From Bacillota bacterium (lineage in GTDB: Bacteria > Bacillota > Clostridia > Oscillospirales > Ruminococcaceae), in the NCBI GenBank assembly GCA_023443315.1, contig JAEZVA010000078.1, positions 1 through 16,650 of the forward strand: a DNA stretch of 16,650 nt, read 5' to 3'. The notes below the pieces were generated by a model, which saw only the letters and a program-made list of their open reading frames with translations, was not told where the DNA came from and ran no database searches. Made by a program: the position numbers and the translations under genes. Shown here one piece after another: positions 1 to 7,222 of this stretch (position 1 is its first letter; the number at the start of each line of letters is the position of its first letter).

Positions 1-1
1 C

Positions 2-541
2 CTGCTGCCTGCCGTGTTTATGCTTCACGACTTTGAAGAGATTGTGTTAATGCAGCCATGGCTTATAAATAATTCATCCCGCATCAAGGCACGGTTTCCG
101 CGCCTTGCCAAGCACATCAATCACGCGTCGGCGCGTTCAACAGCGGCGTTTGCGCTTGCCGTTGCCGAGGAGTTTATACTGATTTGTTTGGTTACCGCGC
201 TTAGCGTGTGGTATTCAACCTATGGGGTATGGGTTGCGGTCTATTGTGCGTTTTTTCTTCATCTGCTCCTTCATATTGGCCAGAGCATTGTGTTAAAGAG
301 CTATATTCCGGCACTTGCTACCTCCATTTTATCACTGCCTTATTGCGTGTGGGTGGGATTGTTGCTTGTGCGCTGGGGTCAATTTGATTTGTGGCAGACT
401 GGGCTGCTTTTTGCTTTGGGTAGCGTGCTCGTTGCAGCGAACCTGCTGCTTGCCCTAAAAACAGCAGATTGGTTTGACAAGCAGCTTGCAAAGTACGCCG
501 CATGCGCTATCAGTACAGGGGAGCAAAAGCGGAATAGGTAG
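2..541 (+). CDS. HXXEE-type integral membrane protein, 5' end cut by window
   Basis: The reading frame is open from the first bases of the window (LLPAVFMLHDFEEI...), so the gene starts upstream; the in-frame GTG at 14 and ATG at 20 fall inside conserved sequence and are unlikely to be the real start. The HDFEE motif (codons from position 26) following a hydrophobic stretch is the signature of the HXXEE family of small membrane proteins, whose function is unknown. About four hydrophobic helices follow, with a second acidic pair (AEE) in one helix and two histidines (HLLLH) in the next, which could sit in the membrane with the first motif. The C-terminus is short and polar. The gene ends 123 bp before the ATG of the topoisomerase gene. 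Family assignment rests on the motif and hydropathy only. Confidence 0.7.
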   Translation: MLPAVFMLHDFEEIVLMQPWLINNSSRIKARFPRLAKHINHASARSTAAFALAVAEEFILICLVTALSVWYSTYGVWVAVYCAFFLHLLLHIGQSIVLKSYIPALATSILSLPYCVWVGLLLVRWGQFDLWQTGLLFALGSVLVAANLLLALKTADWFDKQLAKYAACAISTGEQKRNR

Positions 542-664
542 CCTTTCAAGCTTCAGAAAAATGGCTGCCGGGGCACAGAGTCATCTGCAACAAAGCCGCA
601 CTGCTATTTTCATGGTGATTTGTGCCCTTGCGGCGCAGAGTGCCGGAAAGGAATTTTCAGAACC

Positions 665-2899
665 ATGGCAAAGAATAAACAACCTGAAAAACAGAAAAAT
701 GCGTTATCTGAGAACGCCTATATTGAAGGCGCAGGATTGGTTGTGGAGCAGCCCATAACCGAGACGCTCGAAAAAAACTATATGCCTTATGCGATGAGTG
801 TAATCTTATCGCGCGCAATACCAGAGATTGATGGCTTTAAGCCTTCTCATCGAAAGATACTCTACACAATGTATAAAATGGGGCTGCTTACCGGTTCGCG
901 CACCAAGTCCGCAAATATTGTGGGGCAGGTCATGCGCTTAAACCCTCATGGCGACGCGGCAATCTACGAGACGATGGTGCGCCTGTCGCGCGGCAACCAG
1001 TCGCTGATTGTACCCTATGTTGACTCCAAGGGCAACTTTGGTAAGAGCTATTCGCGCGATATGGCGTATGCCGCCGCGCGTTATACCGAAGCGAAGCTGG
1101 ATAAGATATGCGCCGAGCTGTTTCGTGACATCGACCGCGATACGGTGGATTTTGTGGACAACTACGACAATACCACCAAGGAGCCAACGCTGCTGCCTAC
1201 CACCTTTCCCTCTATTTTAGTCAACGCCAATATGGGTATTGCCGTGGGTATGGCTAGCTCCATCTGCCCGTTTAACCTTGCCGAGGTATGCGAAACCACC
1301 ATCGCTTTAATGAAGGACGAGCACCACGACATCCTATCCACGCTAAAGGCTCCCGATTTCCCTACAGGTGGACTCATTTTGTACAACCCGGAGGAGCTCG
1401 CTAAAATCTATGAAACCGGACGCGGCAGTGTTCGGGTACGCGCACGGTATCAGTACGACAAATCCTCAAACTGCATAGAGATTACCGAGATTCCGCCTAC
1501 CACAACGGTGGAAGCGATTATTGATAAGATTGTCGACCTCGTTAAGTCCGGCAAGATTCGCGAGATCTCCGACATCCGCGACGAGACCGACCTTTCGGGC
1601 TTAAAGATTGCCATCGACATCAAGCGCACGATTGACCCCGACAAGCTGATGCAAAAGCTATTTCGCGTCACGCCGTTGGAAGACTCGTTTTCGTGCAACT
1701 TTAACGTGCTTGTGGGCGGTACACCCCGTGTGCTCGGGGTTCGTCAGCTTGCTTTGGAGTGGACGGCGTTTCGCACCGAATGTGTGAAGCGGCGCGTGTA
1801 TTACGAGCTGAAAAAGAAGAAAGAGAAGATGCACCTACTCAAGGGTCTAGCGAAGATTTTGCTAGATATCGACAAAGCAGTGCGCATTGTACGCGAGACC
1901 GAGGAGGAGACCGAGGTTGTACCAAACCTGATGATCGGCTTTGGCATCGACGAAGTGCAGGCGGATTATGTGGCAGAGATTAAGCTGCGCCACCTAAACC
2001 GCGAATACATCCTTAACCGCACCAAAGAGCTTGACCAACTGCAAACTGAAATTGCCGATATGGAGGATATTCTGGCAAAACCCAAACGCATCGGGCGTAT
2101 TATGATAGACGAGCTGACCGAGGTGGCAAAGAAATACGGCGCACCGCGCAAAAGCCTGATTGTGTTTGCAGATGATGAGCCGGAAGAGCCGGAGGAGGAG
2201 GACATCCCCGACTACCCCGTCCACCTATTCTTTACAAGGGAAGGCTATTTTAAAAAGGTTACCCCGCAGTCGCTGCGCATGAGCGGCGAGCACAAGCTCA
2301 AAGAGGGCGACGAGGTTGTGATGCAAGGGGAGAGCACCAACTCCGCGGAGCTGTTGTTCTTCACCAATCGGTGTCAGGTATATAAGGCGCGCGCCTGCGA
2401 TTTTGAGGACACCAAGGTCAGCGTGCTTGGGGATTACATCCCCGCGAAGCTCGGCATGGACGAGGGCGAGTCCGCCGTGTTAATGGTTGTCACAAAGGAC
2501 TATTCGGGCTATATGTTGTTTTTCTATGAAAACGGCAAGCTCTCCAAGGTTCCGCTTGCAAGCTACCAGACCAAAACGCGCCGTAAGAAGCTGATTAACG
2601 CCTACAGCGCAAAAAGTCCCGCTTGTGCGATACTGTTTACCCCACAGGATAGGGAGTATATGGTGACGAGCACGGCAGGGCGCGTGCTACTTGTGCATTC
2701 GGGCGCGGTTGCAGAAAAGAGCACCAAGGATAATCAGGGCGTCTCGGTTATGATGCTCAAGAAAGGGCATACCGTTGCTGCGGTCAAGCCGTTTGAGGAG
2801 CAGATGCTTGGTAATGCGCACCGTTTCCGCACAAAGACGTTACCCTCTGCAGGCGCAATCCCCAAGGAATCCGATCTTGGCGAACAGCTCAGTTTTTAA
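665..2899 (+). CDS. parC: Type IIA DNA topoisomerase subunit A (ParC/GyrA-like)
   Basis: This is the DNA breakage-reunion subunit of a type IIA topoisomerase, which works with an ATPase B subunit (ParE/GyrB). I chose the ATG at 665 (744 aa) over the in-frame TTG at 620 because GGAAAGGA (645-652) lies upstream and the protein then begins with a short polar tail. The winged-helix region contains LSRAIPEIDGFKPSHRKILY and HGDAAIYE (95-102), and the catalytic tyrosine is Tyr140 in AAARYTE. A coiled-coil tower follows at about 370-490. An acidic linker at about 502-514 (DDEPEEPEEED) leads into a C-terminal beta-pinwheel. I see no intact GyrA box (QRRGGKG); only a degenerate TKTRRKKL at the expected kind of site, which favours a topoisomerase IV-like decatenase over a supercoiling gyrase. 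No parE gene lies directly upstream; the neighbour is the HXXEE gene. The usual quinolone-site Ser is Ala98 and the acidic partner is Glu102. Confidence 0.9.
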   Translation: MAKNKQPEKQKNALSENAYIEGAGLVVEQPITETLEKNYMPYAMSVILSRAIPEIDGFKPSHRKILYTMYKMGLLTGSRTKSANIVGQVMRLNPHGDAAIYETMVRLSRGNQSLIVPYVDSKGNFGKSYSRDMAYAAARYTEAKLDKICAELFRDIDRDTVDFVDNYDNTTKEPTLLPTTFPSILVNANMGIAVGMASSICPFNLAEVCETTIALMKDEHHDILSTLKAPDFPTGGLILYNPEELAKIYETGRGSVRVRARYQYDKSSNCIEITEIPPTTTVEAIIDKIVDLVKSGKIREISDIRDETDLSGLKIAIDIKRTIDPDKLMQKLFRVTPLEDSFSCNFNVLVGGTPRVLGVRQLALEWTAFRTECVKRRVYYELKKKKEKMHLLKGLAKILLDIDKAVRIVRETEEETEVVPNLMIGFGIDEVQADYVAEIKLRHLNREYILNRTKELDQLQTEIADMEDILAKPKRIGRIMIDELTEVAKKYGAPRKSLIVFADDEPEEPEEEDIPDYPVHLFFTREGYFKKVTPQSLRMSGEHKLKEGDEVVMQGESTNSAELLFFTNRCQVYKARACDFEDTKVSVLGDYIPAKLGMDEGESAVLMVVTKDYSGYMLFFYENGKLSKVPLASYQTKTRRKKLINAYSAKSPACAILFTPQDREYMVTSTAGRVLLVHSGAVAEKSTKDNQGVSVMMLKKGHTVAAVKPFEEQMLGNAHRFRTKTLPSAGAIPKESDLGEQLSF

Positions 2900-2904
2900 C
2901 GCAC

Positions 2905-2937
2905 AAAAAACGGGCAGCATCACCAGAATGCTGCCCG
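2905..2937. terminator. Hairpin downstream of parC; U-tract lies on the minus-strand side
   Basis: Ten perfect base pairs (CGGGCAGCAT, 2911-2920, with ATGCTGCCCG, 2928-2937) enclose a 7-nt loop just after the parC stop. The run of six A at 2905-2910 precedes the stem, so a canonical stem plus U-tract exists only for transcripts on the minus strand. On the plus strand the stem is followed by AACGATAATC. It probably still marks the 3' end of the parC mRNA, by termination or by 3'-end protection. Confidence 0.6.
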
Positions 2938-3479
2938 AACGATAATCATATCTCAGTACGCATTATACCTATCATGCAAACGCTTGACCTTGCATACCGC
3001 AGTCACAACTATCGTGTTATTATTATGGCTGCGGGTGGTTTAGATATCACAGGAAAATCGTGGTTAATTTAGGTGCGCATTATGGTGATATAATTCAGAC
3101 CGCCTGCCGTTTGGTAGCGCGGTCTGAACTGTGTACAGTGTTTCTGAGCGGTTCGGTATGAGATGAATTTGCAGTCACAACCGTTCGCATTAGGAGATAT
3201 TTCAACTACAATGTTATAGCATAATAAAGAGGTTCATCGATTTTGACTATCTATCGTAGTGGAGATGATTGTGTTTTTCTGTCATTTTGCAGGAATAAAT
3301 TCTTTTCCTCTTGATTTTTTTGCCGCATGCATATAATATTATGATTGTTATTATGCAATTTTTAATTTGGTTGCCTGCATATAACCAGCATCTTGTAAGG
3401 CATATATGTGAGAAGCAAAGCTAATGTAAAACACAAAAAAGCAAGCGCTGTTTTGGTTTTTTGGTTATTTGTCAGCATA
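2938..3479. other. AT-rich intergenic region without a recognisable gene
   Basis: There is no convincing reading frame on either strand; the longest SD-associated candidate is a 23-codon hydrophobic frame at 3265-3336. The stretch contains a strong compound hairpin (3094-3128, listed separately), a perfect 5-bp inverted repeat ACTGT-GT-ACAGT (3128-3139) directly beside it, and an 11-bp direct repeat GCAGTCACAAC at 2999-3009 and 3171-3181. A good -10 (TATAAT, 3332-3337) has only a weak -35 candidate, TTGATT at 15-bp spacing. The region may hold a long leader, a small RNA or only decayed sequence. Confidence 0.5.
3094..3128. other. Strong two-part hairpin in the parC-rpiR intergenic region
   Basis: Ten perfect pairs (TTCAGACCGC, 3094-3103, with GCGGTCTGAA, 3119-3128) continue, after one bulged C at 3118, into five more pairs (CTGCC 3104-3108 with GGTAG 3113-3117, one of them G-U) closed by a GTTT loop. 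No T-run follows on either strand, so it is not a standard intrinsic terminator. A structured RNA or an operator are both possible. Confidence 0.5.
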
Positions 3480-3507
3480 TTGGCATAGCGTACTAAGGTA
3501 ATATAAA
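3480..3507 (+). promoter_or_regulatory. Candidate sigma-A promoter for the RpiR-family gene
   Basis: TTGGCA (3480-3485) and TATAAA (3502-3507), each five of six to consensus, are separated by 16 bp. The predicted transcription start near 3514 leaves about 25 nt of leader, with GAAGGA (3520-3525) and GGTG (3529-3532) as possible ribosome-binding sites before the ATG at 3540. Confidence 0.5.
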
Positions 3508-3539
3508 ACGATTTATAACGAAGGATATGGTGAAACTTC

Positions 3540-4439
3540 ATGCAAGGTAATCTGTTGCAGATTATTGGGTCGAAGATGAGTAAGTTCTCAAAAGGGCAGC
3601 GTGCTATCGCCGCTTATATTACAGCGCACTACGATAAAGCGGCGTTCATGACAGCGTCTAGGCTGGGCGAGGCGGTGGGCGTTAGCGAATCCACCGTGGT
3701 TCGTTTTGCGTCGGAGGTCGGGTACGAGGGATACCCCGAGCTGCAGCATGCGTTGCAAGAGATGATAAGAAACAAACTGACCTCAGTGCAACGTATGGAG
3801 GTTGCCAGCGAGCAGATCGGTGTGCGGGACGCGGGCGAGGTGCTTGAAAAGGTTCTGGGTGCCGACATCAACAACATCCGCCGCACGCTGGAGCTTACCT
3901 CAAAGCAGTCGTTTTCTGATGCTGTGAGCACCATAATTGCCGCTAAAAACATCTATATCATGGGCGGACGCAGCGCGGCGGCGCTTGCTAATTTTTTGGG
4001 CTTTTATTTTAATCTGGTTTTTTCAAATGTCCGCGTGGTGGGCGCAAGCAGTTCCAGCGAGGTGTTCGAGCAGCTTCTTCGCATCGGTGAAGGGGATGTC
4101 TTGATTGCCGTCAGCTTTCCCCGTTACTCCAAGCGCACCGTTCGAGCTGGCGATTACGCGTCAAAATCGGGCGCGGATGTGATTGCCATCACCGATAGCC
4201 CGTCTGCACCCCTTGCGGCATGCGCAACGCATCTACTCATAGCGCGCAGCGATATGGCAAGCTTTGTGGATTCGCTCGTTGCGCCGCTGAGCCTGATAAA
4301 CGCACTGATTATTGCCGTAAGCCTAAATAAAAAGGAGGAGGTTGCAGATACCTTCTCAAAACTCGAACATATTTGGGATTTATATAACGTATACGAGAAA
4401 AGCGACGCAGCATCCTCAAACGAAATGATAGAAGACTAA
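3540..4439 (+). CDS. MurR/RpiR family transcriptional regulator (HTH + SIS)
   Basis: This is a 299-aa protein of usual family length. Residues about 1-80 form the RpiR-type helix-turn-helix domain, with the recognition-helix segment VGVSESTVVRFASEVGYEGY at about 46-65. Residues about 125-262 form a sugar isomerase (SIS) domain that in this family binds a phosphosugar effector; IYIMGGRSAAALA (138-150) and VSFPRYSKRT (191-200) are the sugar-phosphate-binding loops. Known relatives control use of sugars such as ribose, N-acetylglucosamine or N-acetylmuramate, usually beside their target genes. Here no sugar-metabolism gene is adjacent, so the effector and regulon cannot be read from context; it may act elsewhere. 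It has its own promoter candidate and ends 98 bp before the flavoprotein start, so read-through into that run of genes is possible. Confidence 0.9.
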   Translation: MQGNLLQIIGSKMSKFSKGQRAIAAYITAHYDKAAFMTASRLGEAVGVSESTVVRFASEVGYEGYPELQHALQEMIRNKLTSVQRMEVASEQIGVRDAGEVLEKVLGADINNIRRTLELTSKQSFSDAVSTIIAAKNIYIMGGRSAAALANFLGFYFNLVFSNVRVVGASSSSEVFEQLLRIGEGDVLIAVSFPRYSKRTVRAGDYASKSGADVIAITDSPSAPLAACATHLLIARSDMASFVDSLVAPLSLINALIIAVSLNKKEEVADTFSKLEHIWDLYNVYEKSDAASSNEMIED

Positions 4440-4500
4440 CGAATGTACGGCGGCGGTGATACGCATAATAAATGCGCTGTGCCTTTAACTTATAAACTGT

Positions 4501-4515
4501 CGCACTGAGTGTGCG
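4501..4515 (+). promoter_or_regulatory. Small hairpin abutting the SD of the flavoprotein gene
   Basis: CGCAC (4501-4505) can pair with GTGCG (4511-4515) around a TGAGT loop. The last stem base is also the first G of the SD-like GGAAAGGA (4515-4522), so the fold could affect ribosome access. The stem is only five pairs and its role is a guess. Confidence 0.3.
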
Positions 4516-4537
4516 GAAAGGATATGGAATACCTGTT

Positions 4538-5773
4538 TTGTACAACAACTATGATGTAATTATTATCGGTGCGGGCGCCGCAGGACTGATGGCGGCGGGC
4601 ACCGCTGCGGCACAGGGAAAAAAGACCCTACTGCTTGAGCGAAACGACCGCCCCGCGAAAAAGGTGTTAATTACCGGTAAAGGGCGTTGCAACGTTACCA
4701 ACAACTGTACCCAGGACCATTTTATTACGCAGGTAAAAACCAATGGACGTTTTTTATACAGCGCAATCTCCGCATTTTCGCCGCAAGATACCATGGCGTT
4801 TTTTGAGCGTCTCGGTCTTGCACTAAAAACCGAGCGCGGCAACCGCGTTTTTCCGGTATCGGATCAGGCCGCCGACGTTGCCTCGGCGCTTGTTCGCTAT
4901 GTAAAAGCACAGGGTGCACAGATTGAGACCGCCCGCGTAAAGGGGCTGATACTCGAAAACGGTGCCGTAAAGGGCGTCACCACCTACCAAGACAAAACAT
5001 TTACAGCCTCCTCTATTATTATTGCAACGGGCGGGCTATCCTATCCGGGTACCGGCTCAACAGGCGACGGTTATCGGTTTGCGGTCGAGGCGGGACATAC
5101 GGTACTGCCCACGTCACCCGCATTAATCCCCATCGTTACCCACGAGGATTGGTGTAAACGCGTGATGGGGCTGTCGCTTAAAAACGTAACCCTTTCGGTT
5201 GAGGATATTAAACGCGGCAAAACCGTGTTTTCGGAACTGGGCGAGATGTTGTTTACCCACTTCGGCATATCTGGTCCGCTTGTGCTAAGCGCGTCCTCGC
5301 TTATGGATAGCACACATCTGTCCGATTACCGCCTGACCATCGACCTAAAGCCGGCACTCTCGTTTGAGCAGCTGGACAAACGAATTCAGCGCGATTTTTT
5401 GCAAAACCTAAATAAGGATTTTCTAAATTCTCTGGGCGCCCTGTTGCCTAAGAAACTGATTCCTGTTATAGTTAATCTATGTGATATTAAGGCTGAGGAA
5501 AAGGTAAACCAAATCACCAAAGAACAGCGTGCGCGTCTTGTACAAACACTAAAGGTGCTTACTGTCACCCCGCGCGCGTTTCGCCCCATAGAAGAGGCGA
5601 TTGTGACATCAGGCGGTATTAAGGTGAGCGAGATTGACCCCAAAACGATGAGGTCCAAGCTGTGCGACGGGCTATTCTTTGCGGGTGAAGTCATCGATGT
5701 GGATGCCTATACCGGCGGCTACAACCTGCAGATTGCGTTTAGCACCGGGTATCTCGCAGGCTTGCACGCGTAG
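4538..5773 (+). CDS. HI0933/BaiN-like FAD-dependent oxidoreductase
   Basis: This is a 411-aa flavoprotein of the HI0933 (YhiN/BaiN) family. The N-terminal Rossmann motif is DVIIIGAGAAGL (6-17), followed by the family signature KVLITGKGRCNVTNN (42-56), ATGGLSYPGTG (163-173), and the C-terminal FAD-contacting block GLFFAGEVIDVDAYTGGYN (378-396). I chose the TTG at 4538 because it places the dinucleotide motif five residues from the N-terminus, as in relatives. The upstream GTG at 4511 has no SD, and the nearer ATG at 4524 is out of frame and stops at 4559. The SD-like GGAAAGGA is 15 nt from the TTG, which is long; GGA at 4526-4528 is an alternative. BaiN in bile-acid-converting clostridia has been implicated in steroid reduction, but most family members have no known substrate, so no reaction is assigned. 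It is followed by cmk after 35 bp, a common clostridial order. Confidence 0.88.
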   Translation: MYNNYDVIIIGAGAAGLMAAGTAAAQGKKTLLLERNDRPAKKVLITGKGRCNVTNNCTQDHFITQVKTNGRFLYSAISAFSPQDTMAFFERLGLALKTERGNRVFPVSDQAADVASALVRYVKAQGAQIETARVKGLILENGAVKGVTTYQDKTFTASSIIIATGGLSYPGTGSTGDGYRFAVEAGHTVLPTSPALIPIVTHEDWCKRVMGLSLKNVTLSVEDIKRGKTVFSELGEMLFTHFGISGPLVLSASSLMDSTHLSDYRLTIDLKPALSFEQLDKRIQRDFLQNLNKDFLNSLGALLPKKLIPVIVNLCDIKAEEKVNQITKEQRARLVQTLKVLTVTPRAFRPIEEAIVTSGGIKVSEIDPKTMRSKLCDGLFFAGEVIDVDAYTGGYNLQIAFSTGYLAGLHA

Positions 5774-5808
5774 AGATAAAATTTTCACTAGGGAAAGGGG
5801 CTGCTTTT

Positions 5809-6483
5809 ATGGGCACAAAGGCGGTTGCAATAGACGGGCCGTCAGGCGCAGGAAAAAGCACCATCGCAAAGGCGGTGGCAAAACGGCTCGGTTTTATCTA
5901 TGTAGACACCGGCGCGCTGTATCGTGCAGTCGGTCTTTATATGCTCGACCACGGCGTGGACACCGAAAGCGAGCAGCAGGTTATCCCAATGCTCAGTGGG
6001 GTAGAGGTGTCGCTTCGATTCGTGGACGGCGAGCAACGCGTGTTTTTGAACGGTCAGGACGTTTCACGTCGCATTCGCGAAAACGAGGTATCGATGGCAG
6101 CGTCGAATGTGTCCCGCATCCCCGAGGTGCGCACGTTTTTGTTTGACCTGCAAAAAGAGATTGCCAGAGAAAACAACATCATCATGGACGGGCGCGACAT
6201 CGGAACGGTGGTGCTGCCCGGGGCGGATGTAAAGGTATTTCTGACCGCGTCCCCAGAGGAACGCGCGCAACGTCGGTACAAGGAGCTTCTTGAGCGTGGG
6301 CAGCAGGTATCGTACGACACGTTGCTGCAAGAGATTAAGCAGCGCGATTACAACGATTCGCATCGAGAGATTGCCCCACTCAAGCAGGCGAAGGACGCGC
6401 TGCTCGTGGACACCACAGGCAATGAACTCGAGACCTCCATACAGCTACTGGATGAGCTAATCACGCGCAGACTTGGACTGTAG
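5809..6483 (+). CDS. cmk: Cytidylate kinase
   Basis: This enzyme phosphorylates CMP and dCMP to their diphosphates using ATP, recycling the CMP released by phospholipid and RNA turnover. At 224 aa it has the usual length. The P-loop is IDGPSGAGKST (8-18), the CMP-binding region contains YVDTGALYRAV (31-41), and MDGRDIGTVVLP (126-137) and the lid segment SPEERAQRRYKEL (148-160) are family-typical. A good SD (GGGAAAGGGG, 5791-5800) lies 8 nt before the ATG. It is 35 bp downstream of the flavoprotein and 68 bp upstream of plsC, and is almost certainly co-transcribed with both. Placement beside plsC fits, because CDP-diacylglycerol-dependent phospholipid synthesis releases CMP. Confidence 0.97.
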   Translation: MGTKAVAIDGPSGAGKSTIAKAVAKRLGFIYVDTGALYRAVGLYMLDHGVDTESEQQVIPMLSGVEVSLRFVDGEQRVFLNGQDVSRRIRENEVSMAASNVSRIPEVRTFLFDLQKEIARENNIIMDGRDIGTVVLPGADVKVFLTASPEERAQRRYKELLERGQQVSYDTLLQEIKQRDYNDSHREIAPLKQAKDALLVDTTGNELETSIQLLDELITRRLGL

Positions 6484-6506
6484 TTTGCGTTTAGCAGTTA
6501 AGTTTT

Positions 6507-6530
6507 GTGCCGCCGCAAGGTGTGCGGCAC
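6507..6530 (+). other. Intercistronic hairpin between cmk and plsC
   Basis: GTGCCGC (6507-6513) pairs perfectly with GCGGCAC (6524-6530) around a 10-nt loop. No U-tract follows, so it should not terminate transcription. It sits just upstream of the plsC SD (AAAGGCAGG, 6534-6542) and may be an mRNA processing or stability element. Confidence 0.4.
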
Positions 6531-6551
6531 TTGAAAGGCAGGCAACGAGGT

Positions 6552-7175
6552 ATGAGCTTATATCCCTTGGGCATTGCGTTAATGCGTGCAATTACTGCGA
6601 TTGCGTTTCGCGTTAGAATAGAAGGCACCGAACATCTTTGCCGCGAAGACGGCTATATTATCGCCTCTAACCATGTGTCGGGTTACGATCCCGTACTTCT
6701 TTCGCTTGCCGCATATCGCGAGAAAAAGCGAATAAACTACATGGCGAAGGAAGAGCTCATAAAAATACCGCTGATTGGGCGGGTGTTGCGCGCACTCGGC
6801 GCGTTTCCAGTGCGCAGGGGCATGGGCGACCGCGGTGCATTGGACACTGCGGCTAAAATCGTAACTGATGGCAAGGTTTTTGGCATCTTTCCAGAGGGGA
6901 CACGTTCTAAAACGGGCAAGCTGTTGCCCGGTAAATCAGGTGTTGCAGTCATAAGTGCACGAACCCGCTGTGATGTGGTTCCCGCTTCAATCTACATCGA
7001 AGGGGTAAAGCTTAGATGGCTTGCAAAGATCACCATTCGCTTTGGCAAGCCCATTGCGTTTGACCAATTGGGTCTATCCGAGGACTTTACCACCCCGGAA
7101 CTAAGGGCAGCCAGTGCCCTGATTATGCAGCATATTGCTGAGCAGTACGATAAAGGTAGTTTGGTTAAAGCATGA
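6552..7175 (+). CDS. plsC: 1-acyl-sn-glycerol-3-phosphate acyltransferase
   Basis: This enzyme transfers a fatty acyl group to the sn-2 position of lysophosphatidic acid to give phosphatidic acid at the cytoplasmic membrane. The ATG at 6552 (207 aa) is preferred over the in-frame GTG at 6507, because AAAGGCAGG (6534-6542) is well placed for it and the extra upstream codons (PPQGVRHLKGRQ) lie in the intercistronic hairpin. The acyltransferase motifs are present in order: catalytic NHVSGYDP (40-47, the HX4D motif with His41 and Asp46), the block around GAFPVRRG (83-90), and FPEGTRSKTGKL (113-124), with a later proline-containing block DVVPASI. The N-terminus has one amphipathic or hydrophobic stretch for membrane contact. 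It is 47 bp upstream of ispH-rpsA, in the same run of genes. Confidence 0.95.
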   Translation: MSLYPLGIALMRAITAIAFRVRIEGTEHLCREDGYIIASNHVSGYDPVLLSLAAYREKKRINYMAKEELIKIPLIGRVLRALGAFPVRRGMGDRGALDTAAKIVTDGKVFGIFPEGTRSKTGKLLPGKSGVAVISARTRCDVVPASIYIEGVKLRWLAKITIRFGKPIAFDQLGLSEDFTTPELRAASALIMQHIAEQYDKGSLVKA

Positions 7176-7222
7176 CTTAGCGGGCGTCCCCAGCATAACG
7201 ACTTGGCGAAACGGAGTAACCG

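Noticed and set aside
571..627. Inverted repeat GGGCACA / TGTGCCC upstream of parC
   Set aside because: Arms are only 7 bp with 43 nt between them, and no other regulatory signal coincides.
2962..2967. Minus-strand TATAAT upstream of the minus-strand terminator at 2905-2937, as promoter of a small RNA
   Set aside because: No -35 or extended -10 accompanies it, and the transcript would be only about 50 nt, mostly terminator.
3265..3336. 23-codon hydrophobic plus-strand frame (MIVFFCHFAGINSF...) after GGAG
   Set aside because: The SD touches the ATG, the alternative GTG gives only 21 residues, and composition simply follows the T-rich DNA. No support beyond chance.
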